From: Argentina anserina
Lineage: Eukaryota; Streptophyta; Magnoliopsida; Rosales; Rosaceae
DNA length: 64,000 nt
Assembly: GCF_933775445.1 (NCBI RefSeq)
Contig: NW_026089495.1
Location: 62,001 to 126,000, forward strand
Reading direction: 5' to 3'
This document shows, one piece after another, positions 38,561 through 51,007 of this stretch (its first letter is position 1; each line of letters begins with the position of its first letter). A model generated the notes under the pieces. It was not told the DNA's origin, made no database searches, and was given only the letters and a program-made list of their open reading frames with translations. The position numbers and the translations under genes were made by a program.

Positions 38561-40707
38561 GATACTCAGTTTAAAAGAAACGCACTCCCACACTTGCAAA
38601 ACTCTCAAATGCAAAAGAATCTCGCATCAGAAAGCCTTACAGAAAGATACTCAAACGAGAAATGAAAAGATACACAATTGGAATAGTAAAGATACGCAAA
38701 CGATGTAAAGATACACAATTGGAATAGTAAAGATATGCAAACGATGTAAAGATACTCAGTTTGAAAGAAACACACTCCCACACTTGCAAAACTCTCAAAT
38801 ACAATAGAAACTCGCATCAGAAGCCTTACAGAAAGATACTCAAACGAGAAATGAAAAGATACACAATTGGAATAGTAAAGATACGCAAACGATGTAAAGA
38901 TACACAATTGGAATAGTAAAGATACGCAAACGATGTAAAGATACTCGGTTTGAAAGAAACACACTCCCACACTTGCAAAACTCTCAAATACAATAGAAAC
39001 TCGCATCAGAAGCCTTACAGAAAGATACTCAAATGAGAAATGAAAAGATACACAATTGGAATAGTAAACATACCCAAACGATGTAAAGATACACAATTGG
39101 AATAGTAAAGATACGCAAACGATGTAAAAATACTCAGTTTGAAAGAAACACACTCCCACACTTGCAAAACTCTCAAATACAATAGAAACTCGCATCAGAA
39201 GCCTTACAGAAAGATACTCAAACGAGAAATGAAAAGATACACAATTGGAATAGTAAAGATACGCAAACGATGTAAAGATACACAATTGGAATAGTAAAGA
39301 TACGCAAACGATGTAAAGATACTCAGTTTGAAAGAAACACACTCCCACACTTGCAAAACTCTCAAATACAATAGAAACTCGCATCAGAAGCCTTACAGAA
39401 AGATACTCAAACGAGAAATGAAAACATACACAATTGGAATAGTAAAGATACGCAAACGATGTAAAGATACTCAGTTTGAAAGAAACACACTCCCACACTT
39501 GCAAAACTCTCAAATTCAATAGAAACTCGCATCAGAAACCTTACAGAAAGATACTCAAACGAGAAATGAAAAGATACACAATTGGAATAGTAAAGATACG
39601 CAAACAATGTAAAGATACACAATTGGAATAGTAAAGATACGCAAACGATGTAAAGATACTCAGCTTGAAAGAAACACACTCCCACACTTGCAAAACTCTA
39701 AAATACAATAGAAACTCGCATCAGAAGCCTTACAGAAAGATACCCAAACGAGAAATGAAAAGATACACAATTGGAATAGTAAAGATACGCAAACGATGTA
39801 AAGATACTCAGTTTGAAAGAAACACACTCCCACACTTGCAAAACTCTCAAATTCAATAGAAACTCGCATCAGAAAGCCTTACAGAAAGATACTCAAACGA
39901 GAAATGAAAAGATACACAATTGGAATAGTAAAGATACGCAAACGATGTAAAGATACTCAGTTTGAAAGAAACACACTCCCACACTTGCAAAACTCTCAAA
40001 TACAATAGAAACTCGCATCAGAAGCCTTACAGAAAGATACTCAAACGAGAAATGAAAAGATAGACAATTGGAATAGTAAAGATACGCAAACGATGTAAAG
40101 ATACATAATTGGAATAGTAAAGATACGCAAACGATGTAAAGATACACAATTGGAATAGTAAAGATACACAAACGATGTAAAGATACACAATTAGAATAGT
40201 AAAGATACGCAAACGATGTAAAAATACTCAGTTTGAAAGAAACACACTCCCACACTTGCAAAACTCTCAAATACAATAGAAACTCGCATCAGAAGCCTTA
40301 CAGAAAGATACTCAAACGAGAAATGAAAAGATACACAATTGGAATAGTAAAGATACGCAAACGATGTAAAGATACATAATTGGAATAGTAAAGATACGCA
40401 AACGATGTAAAGATACTCAGTTTGAAAGAAACACACTCCCACACTTGCAAAACTCTCAAATACAATAGAAACTCGCATCAGAAGCCTTACAGAAAGATAC
40501 TCAAACGAGAAATGAAAAGATACACAATTAGAATAGTAAAGATACGCAAACGATGTAAAGATACTCAGTTTGAAAGAAACACACTCCCACACTTGCAAAA
40601 CTCTCAAATACAATAGAAACTCGCATCAGAAGCCTTACAGAAAGATACTCAAACGAGAAATGAAAAGATACACAATTGGAATAGTAAAGATACGCAAACG
40701 ATGTAAA
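38561..40707 (+). repeat. 12-unit X-type HOR, copy C (2,147 bp)
   Basis: Unit lengths are 190, 189, 189, 189, 148, 189, 148, 149, 271, 189, 148 and 148, which sum to 2,147. I used this as the reference form of the HOR. A private change is GATAGACAATTGG near 40,060 inside its 271-bp unit. Confidence 0.95.
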
Positions 40708-41612
40708 GATACTCAGTTTAAAAGAAACGCACTCCCACACTTGCAAAACTCTCAAATGCAAAAGAATCTCGCATCAGAAAGCCTTACAGAAAGATACTCA
40801 AACGAGAAATGAAAAGATACACAATTGGAATAGTAAAGATACGCAAACGATGTAAAGATACACAATTGGAATAGTAAAGATATGCAAACGATGTAAAGAT
40901 ACTCAGTTTGAAAGAAACACACTCCCACACTTGCAAAACTCTCAAATACAATAGAAACTCGCATCAGAAGCCTTACAGAAAGATACTCAAACGAGAAATG
41001 AAAAGATACACAATTGGAATAGTAAAGATACGCAAACGATGTAAAGATACACAATTGGAATAGTAAAGATACGCAAACGATGTAAAGATACTCGGTTTGA
41101 AAGAAACACACTCCCACACTTGCAAAACTCTCAAATACAATAGAAACTCGCATCAGAAGCCTTACAGAAAGATACTCAAATGAGAAATGAAAAGATACAC
41201 AATTGGAATAGTAAACATACCCAAACGATGTAAAGATACACAATTGGAATAGTAAAGATACGCAAACGATGTAAAAATACTCAGTTTGAAAGAAACACAC
41301 TCCCACACTTGCAAAACTCTCAAATACAATAGAAACTCGCATCAGAAGCCTTACAGAAAGATACTCAAACGAGAAATGAAAAGATACACAATTGGAATAG
41401 TAAAGATACGCAAACGATGTAAAGATACACAATTGGAATAGTAAAGATACGCAAACGATGTAAAGATACTCAGTTTGAAAGAAACACACTCCCACACTTG
41501 CAAAACTCTCAAATACAAAAGAAACTCGCATCAGAAGCCTTACAGAAAGATACTCAAACGAGAAATGAAAACATACACAATTGGAATAGTAAAGATACGC
41601 AAACGATGTAAA
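40708..41612 (+). repeat. 12-unit HOR, partial copy G (first five units)
   Basis: Unit lengths are 190, 189, 189, 189 and 148, matching the start of copy C at an offset of 2,147. The next unit (41,613) already has GCAATAG, so the X-type domain ends abruptly near 41,660. Confidence 0.92.
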
Positions 41613-42398
41613 GATACTCAGTTTGAAAGAAACACACTCCCACACTTGCAAAACTCTCAAATGCAATAGAAACTCGCATCAGAAAGCCTTACAGAAAGAT
41701 ACTCAAACGAGAAATGAAAAGATACACAATTGGAATATTAAAGATACGCAAACGATGTAAAGATACACAATTGGAATAGTAAAGGTACGCAAACGATGTA
41801 AAGATACTCAGTTTGAAAGAAACACACTCCCACACTTGCAAAACTCTCAAATTCAATAGAAACTCGCATCAGAAATCCGTTCAGAAAGATACTCAAACGA
41901 GAAATGAAAAGATACACAATTGGAATAGTAAAGATACGCAAACGATGTAAAGATACTCAGTTTGAAAGAAACACACTCCCACACTTGCAAAACTCTCAAA
42001 TTCAATAGAAACTCGCATCAGAAATCCGTTCAGAAAGATACTCAAACCAGAATTTAAAACATACACAATTAGAATAGTAAAGATACGCAAACGATGTAAA
42101 GATACTCAGTTTGAAAAAAACACACTCCCACACTTGCAAAACTCTCAAATTCAATAGAAACTCGCATCAGATAGCCGTTCAGAAAGATACTCAAACCAGA
42201 ATTGAAAAGATACACAATTGGAATAGTAAAGATACGCAAACGATGTAAAGATACTCAGTTTGAAAGAAACACACTCCCACACTTGCAAAACTCTCAAATG
42301 CAATAGAAACTCGCATCAGAAAGCCTTACAGAAAGATACTCAAACGAGAAATGAAAAGATACACAATTGGAATAGTAAAGATACGCAAACGATGTAAA
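41613..42398 (+). repeat. Transition from X-type to G/P/Q-type units
   Basis: The unit at 41,613 starts like the X-type HOR but carries GCAATAG and AGAAAGCC. It is followed by P and Q units (AATCCGTTCAG, ATAGCCGTTCAG, CAGAATTTAAAAC). No unique sequence lies at the junction; the change is from one unit to the next. Confidence 0.85.
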
Positions 42399-45178
42399 GA
42401 TACTCAGTTTGAAAGAAACACACTCCCACACTTGCAAAACTCTCAAATTCAATAGAAACTCGCATCAGAAACCCTTACAGAAAGATACTCAAACGAGAAT
42501 TGAAAAGATACACAATTGGAATAGTAAAGATACGCAAACGATGTAAAGATACTCAGTTTGAAAGAAACACACTCCCACACTTGCAAAACTCTCAAATTCA
42601 ATAGAAACTCGCATCAGAAATCCGTTCAGAAAGATACTCAAACGAGAATTGAAAAGAGGCACAATTGGAATAGTAAAGATACGCAAACGATGTAAAGATA
42701 CACAATTGGAATAGTAAAGAGATGCAAATAATGTAAAGATACTCAGTTTGAAAGAAACACACTCCCACACTTGCAAAACTCTCAAATGCAATAGAATCTC
42801 GCATCAGAAAGCCTTACAGAAAGATACTCAAACGAGAAATGAAAAGATACACAATTGGAATAGTAAAGATACGCAAACGATGTAAAGATACTCAGTTTGA
42901 AAGAAACACACTCCCACACTTGCAAAACTCTCAAATTCAATAGAAACTCGCATCAGAAATCCGTTCAGAAAGATACTCAAACGAGAATTGAAAAGATACG
43001 CAATTGGAATAGTAAAGATACGCAAACGATGTAAAGATACACAATTGGAATAGTAAAGATACGAAAAACGATGTAAAGATACTCAGTTTGAAGGAAACAC
43101 ACTCCCACACTTGCAAAACTCTCAAATGCAATAGAAACTCGCATCAGAAAGCCTTACAGAAAGATACTCAAACGAGAAATGAAAAGATACACAATTGGAA
43201 TAGTAAAGATACGCAAACGATGTAAAGATACACAATTGGAATAGTAAAGATACGCAAACGATGTAAAGATACTCAGTTTGAAAGAAACACACTCCCACAC
43301 TTGCAAAACTCTCAAATTCAATAGAAACTCGCATCAGAAAGCCTTACAGAAAGATACTCAAACGAGAATTGAAAAGATACACAATTGGAATAGTAAAGAT
43401 ACGCAAACGATGTAAAGATACTCAGTTTGAAAGAAACACACTCCCACACTTGCAAAACTCTCAAATTCAATAGAAACTCGCATCAGAAATCCGTTCAGAA
43501 AGATACTCAAACCAGAATTTAAAACATACACAATTAGAATAGTAAAGATACGCAAACGATATAAAGATACTCAGTTTGAAAAAAACATACTCCCACACTT
43601 GCAAAACTCTCAAATTCAATAGAAACTCGCATCAGATAGCCGTTCAGAAAGATACTCAAACCAGAATTGAAAAGATACACAATTGGAATAGTAAAGATAC
43701 GCAAACGATGTAAAGATACTCAGTTTGAAAGAAACACACTCCCACACTTGCAAAACTCTCAAATGCAATAGAAACTCGCATCAGAAAGCCTTACAGAAAG
43801 ATACTCAAACGAGAAATGAAAAGATACACAATTGGAATAGTAAAGATACGCAAACGATGTAAAGATACACAATTGGAATAGTAAAGATACGCAAACGATG
43901 TAAAGATACTCAGTTTGAAAGAAACACACTCCCACACTTGCAAAACTCTCAAATTCAATAGAAACTCGCATCAGAAAGCCTTACAGATAGATACTCAAAC
44001 GAGAAATGAAAAGATACACAATTGGAATAGTAAAGATACGCAAACGATGTAAAGATACTCAGTTTGAAAGAAACACAATCCCACACTTGCAAAACTCTCA
44101 AATGCAATAGAAACTCGCATCAGAAAGCCTTACAGAAAGATACTCAAACGAGAAATGAAAAGATACACAATTGGAATAGTAAAGATACGCAAACGATGTA
44201 AAGATACTCAGTTTGAAAAAAACACACTCCCACACTTGCAAAACTCTCAAATGCAATAGAAACTCGCATCAGAAAGCCTTACAGAAAGATACTAAAACGA
44301 GAAATGAAAAGATACACAATTGGAATAGTAAAGATACGCAAACGATGTAAAGATACTCAGTTTGAAAGAAACACACTCCCACACTTGCAAAACTCTCAAA
44401 TTCAATAGAAACTCGCATCAGAAATCCGTTCAGAAAGATACTCAAACCAGAATTTAAAACATACACAATTGGAATAGTAAAGATACGCAAACGATATAAA
44501 GATACTCAGTTTGAAAGAAACACACTCCCACACTTGCAAAACTCTCAAATGCAATAGAAACTCGCATCAGAAAGCCTTACAGAAAGATACTCAAACGAGA
44601 AATGAAAAGATACACAATTGGAATAGTAAAGATACGCAAACGATGTAAAGATACACAATTGGAATAGTAAAGGTACGCAAACGATGTAAAGATACTCAGT
44701 TTGAAAGAAACACACTCCCACACTTGCAAAACTCTCAAATTCAATAGAAACTCGCATCAGAAATCCGTTCAGAAAGATACTCAAACCAGAATTTAAAACA
44801 TACACAATTAGAATAGTAAAGATACGCAAACGATGTAAAGATACTCAGTTTGAAAGAAACACACTCCCACACTTGCAAAACTCTCAAATTCAATAGAAAC
44901 TCGCATCAGATAGCCGTTCAGAAAGATACTCAAACCAGAATTGAAAAGATACACAATTGGAATAGTAAAGATACGCAAACGATGTAAAGATACTCAGTTT
45001 GAAAGAAACACACTCCCACACTTGCAAAACTCTCAAATGCAATAGAAACTCGCATCAGAAAGCCTTACAGAAAGATACTCAAACGAGAAATGAAAAGATA
45101 CACAATTGGAATAGTAAAGATACGCAAACGATGTAAAGATACACAATTGGAATAGTAAAGATACGCAAACGATGTAAA
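42399..45178 (+). repeat. 17-unit HOR of 2,780 bp
   Basis: Unit lengths are 149, 190, 149, 191, 190, 149, 149, 149, 190, 149, 149, 149, 149, 190, 149, 149 and 190, which sum to 2,780. The first four units form a core with the markers AAGAGGCACAATTGG near 42,654, GATGCAAATAATG near 42,721 and a 1-bp insertion GATACGAAAAACGATG near 43,060, followed by TTGAAGGAAAC. Confidence 0.94.
42887..43077 (+). repeat. 191-bp unit with 1-bp insertion (core marker)
   Basis: One extra A in the last b block (ACGAAAAACGATG instead of ACGCAAACGATG) makes this unit 191 bp. Copies with the same insertion lie near 45,840, 47,346 and 51,520, which makes it a clean tracer for descent of the shared core. Confidence 0.92.
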
Positions 45179-46684
45179 GATACTCAGTTTGAAAGAAACA
45201 CACTCCCACACTTGCAAAACTCTCAAATTCAATAGAAACTCGCATCAGAAAGCCTTACAGAAAGATACTCAAACGAGAATTGAAAAGATACACAATTGGA
45301 ATAGTAAAGATACGCAAACGATGTAAAGATACTCAGTTTGAAAGAAACACACTCCCACACTTGCAAAACTCTCAAATTCAATAGAAACTCGCATCAGAAA
45401 TCCGTTCAGAAAGATACTCAAACGAGAATTGAAAAGCGGCACAATTGGAATAGTAAAGATACGCAAACGATGTAAAGATACACAATTGGAATAGTAAAGA
45501 GACGCAAATAATGTAAAGATACTCAGTTTGAAAGAAACACACTCCCACACTTGCAAAACTCTCAAATGCAATAGAATCTCGCATCAGAAAGCCTTACAGA
45601 AAGATACTCAAACGAGAAATGAAAAGATACACAATTGGAATAGTAAAGATACGCAAACGATGTAAAGATACTCAGTTTGAAAGAAACACACTCCCACACT
45701 TGCAAAACTCTCAAATTCAATAGAAACTCGCATCAGAAATCCGTTCAGAAAGATACTCAAACGAGAATTGAAAAGATACACAATTGGAATAGTAAAGATA
45801 CGCAAACGATGTAAAGATACACAATTGGAATAGTAAAGATACGAAAAACGATGTAAAGATACTCAGTTTGAAGGAAACACACTCCCACACTTGCAAAACT
45901 CTCAAATGCAATAGAAACTCGCATCAGAAAGCCTTACAGAAAGATACTCAAACGAGAAATGAAAAGATACACAATTGGAATAGTAAAGATACGCAAACGA
46001 TGTAAAGATACACAATTGGAATAGTAAAGATACGCAAACGATGTAAAGATACTCAGTTTGAAAGAAACACACTCCCACACTTGCAAAACTCTCAAATTCA
46101 ATAGAAACTCGCATCAGAAAGCCTTACAGAAAGATACTCAAACGAGAATTGAAAAGATACACAATTGGAATAGTAAAGATACGCAAACGATGTAAAGATA
46201 CTCAGTTTGAAAGAAACACACTCCCACACTTGCAAAACTCTCAAATTCAATAGAAACTTGCATCAGAAATCCGTTCAGAAAGATACTCAAACCAGAATTT
46301 AAAACATACACAATTAGAATAGTAAAGATACGCAAACGATGTAAAGATACTCAGTTTGAAAAAAACACACTCCCACACTTGCAAAACTCTCAAATTCAAT
46401 AGAAACTCGCATCAGATAGCCGTTCAGGAAGATACTCAAACCAGAATTGAAAAGATACACAATTGGAATAGTAAAGATACGCAAACGATGTAAAGATACT
46501 CAGTTTGAAAGAAACACACTCCCACACTTGCAAAACTCTCAAATGCAATAGAAACTCGCATCAGAAAGCCTTACAGAAAGATACTCAAACGAGAAATGAA
46601 AAGATACACAATTGGAATAGTAAAGATACGCAAACGATGTAAAGATACACAATTGGAATAGTAAAGATACGCAAACGATGTAAA
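45179..46684 (+). repeat. 9-unit HOR of 1,506 bp (17-unit HOR minus eight units)
   Basis: Starts as a copy of 42,399 at an offset of 2,780 and runs nine units (149, 190, 149, 191, 190, 149, 149, 149, 190). At 46,685 the core begins again, an offset of 1,506. Private changes include AAGCGGCACAATTGG near 45,434 and GCAGCATTTC-type differences seen on the other strand near 45,430. Confidence 0.88.
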
Positions 46685-46833
46685 GATACTCAGTTTGAAA
46701 GAAACACACTCCCACACTTGCAAAACTCTCAAATTCAATAGAAACTCGCATCAGAAAGCCTTACAGAAAGATACTCAAACGAGAATTGAAAAGATACACA
46801 ATTGGAATAGTAAAGATACGCAAACGATGTAAA
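46685..46833 (+). repeat. Junction unit between the 9-unit and 25-unit HORs
   Basis: This 149-bp unit matches 45,179 at an offset of 1,506 (AGAAAGCC with GAGAATTG). The corresponding position of the next HOR, 50,859, carries AATCCGTTCAG. The exchange point therefore lies within or just after this unit. Confidence 0.85.
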
Positions 46834-49800
46834 GATACTCAGTTTGAAAGAAACACACTCCCACACTTGCAAAACTCTCAAATTCAATAGAAACTCGCAT
46901 CAGAAATCCGTTCAGAAAGATACTCAAACGAGAATTGAAAAGAGGCACAATTGGAATAGTAAAGATACGCAAACGATGTAAAGATACACAATTGGAATAG
47001 TAAAGAGACGCAAATAATGTAAAGATACTCAGTTTGAAAGAAACACACTCCCACACTTGCAAAACTCTCAAATGCAATAGAATCTCGCATCAGAAAGCCT
47101 TACAGAAAGATACTCAAACGAGAAATGAAAAGATACACAATTGGAATAGTAAAGATACGCAAACGATGTAAAGATACTCAGTTTGAAAGAAACACACTCC
47201 CACACTTACAAAACTCTCAAATTCAATAGAAACTCGCATCAGAAATCCGTTCAGAAAGATACTCAAACGAGAATTGAAAAGATACACAATTGGAATAGTA
47301 AAGATACGCAAACGATGTAAAGATACACAATTGGAATAGTAAAGATACGAAAAACGATGTAAAGATACTCAGTTTGAAGGAAACACACTCCCACACTTGC
47401 AAAACTCTCAAATGCAATAGAAACTCGCATCAGAAAGCCTTACAGAAAGATACTCAAACGAGAAATGAAAAGATACACAATTGGAATAGTAAAGATACGC
47501 AAACGATGTAAAGATACTCAGTTTGAAAGAAACACACTCCCACACTTGCAAAACTCTCAAATTCAATAGAAACTCGCATCAGAAAGCCTTACAGAAAGAT
47601 ACTCAAACGAGAAATGAAAAGATACACAATTGGAATAGTAAAGATACGCAAACGATGTAAAGATACACAATTGGAATAGTAAAGATACGCAAACGATGTA
47701 AAGATACTCAGTTTGAAAGAAACACACTCCCACACTTGCAAAACTCTCAAATGCAATAGAAACTCGCAACAGAAAGCCTTACAGAAAGATACTCAAACGA
47801 GAAATGAAAAGATACACAATTGGAATAGTAAAGATACGCAAACGATGTAAAGATACTCAGTTTGAAAGAAACACACTCCCACACTTCAAAACTCTCAAAT
47901 TCATTAGAAACTCGCATCAGATAGCCGTTTAGAAAGATACTCAAACCAGAATTGAAAAGATACACAATTGGAATAGTAAAGATACGCAAACGATGTAAAG
48001 ATACTCAGTTTGAAAGAAACACACTCCCACACTTGCAAAACTCTCAAATGCAATAGAAACTCGCATCAGAAAGCCTTACAGAAAGATACTCAAACGAGAA
48101 ATGTAAAGATACACAATTGGAATAGTAAAGATACGCAAACGATGTAAAGATACACAATTGGAATAGTAAAGATACGCAAACGATGTAAAGATACTCAGTT
48201 TGAAAGAAACGCACTCCCACACTTGCAAAACTCTCAAATGCAATAGAAACTCGCATCAGAAAGCCTTACAGAAAGATACTCAAACGAGAAATGAAAAGAT
48301 ACACAATTGGAATAGTAAAGATACGCAAACGATGTAAAGATACACAATTGGAATAGTAAAGATACGCAAACGATGTAAAGATACTCAGTTTGAAAGAAAC
48401 ACACTCCCACACTTGCAAAACTCTCAAATTCATTAGAAACTCGCATCAGATAGCCGTTCAGAAAGATACTCAAACCAGAATTGAAAAGATACACAATTGG
48501 AATAGTAAAGATACGCAAACGATGTAAAGATACACAATTGGAATAGTAAAGATACGCAAACGATGTAAAGATACTCAGTTTGAAAGAAATACACTCCCAC
48601 ACTTGCAAAACTCTCAAATTCAATAGAAACTCGCATCAGAAAGCGTTACAGAAAGATACTCAAACGAGAAATGAAAAGATACACAATTGGAATAGTAAAG
48701 ATACGCAAACGATGTAAAGATACTCAGTTTGAAAGAAACACAATCCCACACTTGCAAAACTCTCAAATTAAATAGAAACTCGCATCAGAAAGCCTTATAG
48801 AAAGATACTCAAACGAGAAATGAAAAGATACACAATTGGAATAGTAAAGATACGCAAACGATGTAAAGATACTCAGTTTGATAGAAACACACTCCCACAC
48901 TTGCAAAACTCTCAAATACAATAGAAACTCGCATCAGAAGCCTTACAGAAAGATACTCAAACGAGAAATGAAAAAATACACAATTGGAATAGTAAAGATA
49001 CGAAAACTATGTAAAGATACTCAGTTTGAAAGAAACACACTCCCACACTTGCAAAACTCTCAAATACAATAGAAACTCGCATCAGAAGCCTTACAGAAAG
49101 ATACTCAAACGAGAAATGTAAAGGTACACAATTGGAATAGTAAAGATACGCAAACGATGTAAAGATACTCAGTTTGAAAGAAACACACACCCACAGTTGC
49201 AAAACTCTCAAATTCAATAGAAACTCGCATCAGAAAGCGTTACAGAAAGATACTCAAACGAGAAATGAAAAGATACACAATTGGAATAGTAAAGATACGC
49301 AAACGATGTAAAGATACACAATTGGAATAGTAAAGATACGCAAACGATGTAAAGATACTCAGTTTGAAAGAAACACACTCCCACAGTTGCAAAACTCTCA
49401 AATGCAATAGAAACTCACATCAGATAGCCTTACAGAAAGATACTCAAACGAGAAATGAAAAGTTATAAAATTGGAATAGTAAATATACGCAAACGATGTA
49501 AAGATACACAATTAGAATAGTAAAGATACGCAAAGGATGTAAAGATACTCAGTTTGAAAGAAACACAGTCCCACACTTGCAAAACTCTCAAATGCAATAG
49601 AAACTCGCATCAGAAAGCCTTACAGAAAGATACTCAAACGAGAAATGAAAAGATACACAATTGGAATAGTAAAGATACGCAAACGATGTAAAGATACACA
49701 ATTGGAATAGTAAAGATACGCCAACGATGTAAAGGTACTCAGTTTGAAAGAAACACACTCCCACACTTGCAAAACTCTCAAATTCAATAGAAACTCGCAT

Positions 49801-51007
49801 CAGAAATCCTTACAGAAAGATACTCAAACGAGAAATGAAAAGATACACAATTGGAATAGTAAAGATACGCAAACGATGTAAAGATACACAATTGGAATAG
49901 TAAAGATACGCCAACGATGTAAAGATACTCAGTTTGAAAGAAACACACTCCCACACTTGCAAAACTCTCAAATGCAATAGAAACTCGCATCAGAAAGCCT
50001 TACAGAAAGATACTCAAACGAGAAATGAAAATATACACAATTGGAATAGTAATGATACGCAAACGATGTAAAGATACTCAGTTTGAAACAAACACACTCC
50101 CACACTTGCAAAACTCTCAAATTCAATAGAAACTCGCATCAGAAAGCCTTACAGAAAGATACTAAAACGAGAATTGAAAAGATACACAATTGGAATAGTA
50201 AAGATACGCAAACGATGTAAAGATACTCAGTTTGAAAGAAACACACTCCCACACTTGCAAAACTCTCAAATTCAATAGAAACTCGCATTAGAAAGCCTTA
50301 CAGAAAGATACTCAAACCAGAATTGAAAACATACACAATTGGAATTGTAAAGATACGCAAACGATGTAAAGATACACAATTGGAATAGTAAAGATACGAA
50401 AACGATGTAAAGATACTCAGTTTGAAAGAAACACACTCCCACACTTGCAAAACTCTCAAATTCAACAGAAACTCGCATCAGAAAGCCTTGTAGAAAGATA
50501 CTCAAACGAGAATTGAAAAGATACGCAATTGGAATAGTAAAGATACGCAAACGATGTAAAGATACTCAGTTTGAAAGAAACACACTCCCACACTTGCAAA
50601 ACTCTCAAATGCAATAGAAACTCGCAACAGAAAGCCTTACAGAAAGATACTCAAACGAGAAATGAAAAGATACACAATTGGAATAGTAAAGATACGCAAA
50701 CGATGTAAAGATACTCAGTTTGAAAGAAACACACTCCCACACTTACAAAACTCTCAAATTCAATAGAAACTCGCATCAGAAATCCGTTCAGAAAGATACT
50801 CAAACGAGAATTGAAAAGATACACAATTGGAATAGTAAAGATACGCAAACGATGTAAAGATACTCAGTTTGAAAGAAACACACTCCCACACTTACAAAAC
50901 TCTCAAATTCAATAGAAACTCGCATCAGAAATCCGTTCAGAAAGATACTCAAACGAGAATTGAAAAGATACACAATTGGAATAGTAAAGATACGCAAACG
51001 ATGTAAA
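46834..51007 (+). repeat. 25-unit HOR of 4,174 bp, copy 1
   Basis: Unit lengths are 190, 149, 191, 149, 190, 149, 148, 190, 190, 190, 149, 149, 148, 148, 190, 190, 190, 190, 149, 149, 190, 149, 149, 149 and 149, which sum to 4,174. It starts with the core shared with the 17- and 9-unit HORs. Markers include CACTTCAAAACTC (1-bp deletion) near 47,882, TTGATAGAAACAC near 48,878, CACACCCACAGTTG near 49,187 and AAGTTATAAAATTGG near 49,461. The last units repeat at 149 bp. Confidence 0.94.
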
